Shown here one piece after another: positions 62,559 through 64,000 of a DNA stretch of 64,000 nt. The notes beneath the pieces were generated by a model. The model ran no database searches. It was given only the letters and a program-made list of their open reading frames with translations, and was not told the origin of the DNA. The DNA lies in NCBI RefSeq assembly GCF_000812865.1, contig NZ_JSYL01000008.1, forward strand, positions 41,167-105,166, given 5' to 3'. Each line of letters begins with the position of its first letter. The first letter of the stretch is position 1. The position numbers and the translations under genes were made by a program. The stretch is from Kaistella jeonii. GTDB taxonomy: Bacteria > Bacteroidota > Bacteroidia > Flavobacteriales > Weeksellaceae.

Positions 62559-63782
62559 CTAAGAAATTGGTTTCTTTTTATAAACAAAAAATACAATAAC
62601 CGCACTGATCATCATTAATATAAATCCGAGAAAAAATGGTGCTCCTGCAAATTTAAAGGGTGCGTTATCATGGGTAAAATAAAAAAATGTATTTGTCATC
62701 AAAGGTGGACCAACAATGGCAGTTAAGCTTACTAAACTCGCCAAAGCTCCCTGCAATTCACCCTGTTGATTCTTTGGAACTTGAGCAGAAATCACCGATT
62801 GCAAAGCCGGACCTGCAATTCCACCTAAACCATAAGGAATCAGAAATGCAAACATCATCCAACTTTCCGTGGCAAAGGCGAATAAAATCATTCCCAACGC
62901 ATATAAAAGTAAGCCATAGAAAATACTTCTCTCATTCCCTAATCTTGGCTGAATAAAACGGATCAAATATCCCTGAACCAAAGCGGCCATTAAACCAGCA
63001 ACTCCGAGAGAAAGTCCGACCATTTTTTCGGACCAACTAAATTTGTACATGGTGAAGAAAGTCCAGTTAGTTTGTACAGCATGACCTGCGATGTAGACAA
63101 ATATTAAGGCGGCAATTAAGCCGAGAATTTGCGGATATTTTCGAAGTTGCATCAATGAACCGACTGGATTTGCGCGCCTCCAGTTGAAAGCCCGGCGGTG
63201 TTCTTTGTCTAAACTTTCCGGCAGAACAAATAATCCGTAGAGAAAATTCACCAAACACAAACCTGCAGCGGCGTAAAAAGGAACTCTGGCTCCATATTGT
63301 CCGAGCAAACCACCGATTACTGGTCCAATTATAAAACCGACCCCAAAAGCGGCACCGATCATTCCGAAATTTTTTGCACGATTTTCTTCTGTAGAAACAT
63401 CTGCGATATAGGCACTTGCCGTTGTTATACTTGCACCCGTAACTCCGGAGAGTATTCTGCCAACAAAAAGCCAAAATATAGAAGGTGCAATCGCCTGAAT
63501 AAAAAAGTTGACTGAAAATCCTAAAAGCGAAAAAAGAATAATTGGTCTTCTACCGAATTTATCGCTCAATCCACCCAAAACGGAAGCGAAAATAAATTGC
63601 ATTCCGGCGTAGGCAAAACTTAGCCAACCTCCGTATTGAGAGGCAACGCTTAAGTCTGCGTTATGCGTAAGTTCCTGAATTAATTTCGGAACTACGGGTA
63701 TTACAATTCCCCATCCTGTAATGTCGATGAGTAAGGTGATGAAGATAAAACCTACAGCGGCGGATTTTGGATTTTTTTTCAT
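62559..63782 (-). CDS. MFS transporter, TCR/Tet-type multidrug exporter
   Basis: 407 residues, 12 membrane segments. [12 protein letters not shown] (motif A) and [16 protein letters not shown] (motif C, antiporter-type GPxxGG) are typical of drug:H+ antiporters. The substrate is unknown; tetracycline export cannot be inferred from the fold alone. Confidence 0.9.
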   Translation of the reverse strand: MKKNPKSAAVGFIFITLLIDITGWGIVIPVVPKLIQELTHNADLSVASQYGGWLSFAYAGMQFIFASVLGGLSDKFGRRPIILFSLLGFSVNFFIQAIAPSIFWLFVGRILSGVTGASITTASAYIADVSTEENRAKNFGMIGAAFGVGFIIGPVIGGLLGQYGARVPFYAAAGLCLVNFLYGLFVLPESLDKEHRRAFNWRRANPVGSLMQLRKYPQILGLIAALIFVYIAGHAVQTNWTFFTMYKFSWSEKMVGLSLGVAGLMAALVQGYLIRFIQPRLGNERSIFYGLLLYALGMILFAFATESWMMFAFLIPYGLGGIAGPALQSVISAQVPKNQQGELQGALASLVSLTAIVGPPLMTNTFFYFTHDNAPFKFAGAPFFLGFILMMISAVIVFFVYKKKPIS

Positions 63783-63911
63783 TTGCGGGTGTAAAGATAG
63801 TTTTTTTTGGATTTTTTTTAAAAAATTATATTTGTTTTTTATGCGTCGTATTTGGAAGAGTTTTAAAAATATTCTTTTGCCATTGTGAAGAATGAAGGAT
63901 CTCGAAAATAT

Positions 63912-63978
63912 TTATTCCTTTCCTATGTTCTTTTGTCTTGAAACAAAATAACCAAAAATTCAAGGCTTGGAAACTGCG
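63912..63978. repeat. Candidate dispersed repeat at the right edge
   Basis: Blocks CTTTTGTCTTGAAACAAAAT, AACCAAAAATTCAAGGCTTG and CTGCGGCTAAAAAATTG; I recall similar blocks (TTTGTCTTGAAACAAAAG...ACCAAAA) downstream of genes in flavobacterial genomes. No gene is seen between 63783 and 64000. Confidence 0.35.
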
Positions 63979-64000
63979 GCTAAAAAATTGATACAAAACC

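Noticed and set aside
63841..63888. 15-codon ATG frame ([15 protein letters not shown]) near the right edge
   Set aside because: Too short, no promoter or homology, lies next to a repeat-like sequence.
1..64000. CRISPR arrays, prophage head/tail genes, integrases and complete IS elements
   Set aside because: I looked for regularly spaced direct repeats and typical genes and saw none; the only mobile-type gene is the RAYT. The trio has a muramidase but no other phage gene, so I do not call a prophage.

Overview
The window is a stretch of AT-rich chromosome (roughly one third G+C by eye) from a member of the Bacteroidota. It is most likely a flavobacterium of the Chryseobacterium/Kaistella/Epilithonimonas group. 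The reasons are lineage-typical proteins (GSCFA, WbqC, DUF5683, long signal peptidase I, multi-gene ParAB/DapB/LepB neighbourhood), many copies of the Bacteroidota promoter -7 element TAnnTTTG just upstream of genes, weak Shine-Dalgarno signals, and intergenic repeats of a kind I recall from flavobacterial genomes. Species cannot be named from this sequence alone.

Layout. 1-5.1 kb: 2-oxoglutarate dehydrogenase E1 and E2 (E2 cut by the left edge) with a small exported protein gene between them, then a cyclase-like membrane protein. 5.1-8.5 kb: GlgC, two tandem tRNA-Asp genes, thioredoxin, cysteine desulfurase. 8.5-12.1 kb: a four-gene operon (UbiA-type prenyltransferase, DprE1-like oxidase, DprE2-like reductase, HAD phosphatase) that matches the decaprenyl-phosphoryl-arabinose pathway of mycobacteria. 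12.2-21.9 kb: OmpA lipoprotein, lipocalin-like lipoprotein, subtilase, WbqC, LepB, DapB, DUF5683, ParB, ParA, TonB. 21.9-26.9 kb: a 583-base AT-rich gap followed by an accessory trio on the + strand: two large uncharacterised proteins that share a conserved residue order, and an N-acetylmuramidase without a signal peptide; a strong terminator sits between the first and second genes. 26.9-30.6 kb: PurA, Hpt, Adk, Obg. 30.7-35.8 kb: a lipoprotein gene with no standard start codon, then three transporters (APC, DUF389, CPA1). 36-48.5 kb: two DEAD-box helicases, a frameshifted methyltransferase, TatD, GSCFA, polyprenyl synthase, PiT plus DUF47, a serine hydrolase and an HTH regulator. 48.5-57.4 kb: TlpA-like protein, GH13 amylase and a loose surface-polysaccharide region (flippase, methyltransferase, two glycosyltransferases) interrupted by an amidohydrolase and a REP-associated tyrosine transposase. 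57.5-64 kb: PolA, PAP2, TatA and an MFS exporter.

The most interesting items are: (1) the 22.5-26.8 kb trio, a candidate undescribed secreted, lytic or injected system; (2) the RAYT gene with three copies of a two-hairpin REP element, two flanking copies being in opposite orientation and showing compensatory base changes; (3) the polyprenyl-phosphoryl pentose operon in a Gram-negative, with Ala at the position of the benzothiazinone-target Cys; (4) the ATA-start lipoprotein; (5) a methyltransferase frameshift that a 7-bp tandem-repeat contraction would explain exactly; (6) a heptanucleotide tandem repeat filling the tatD leader.
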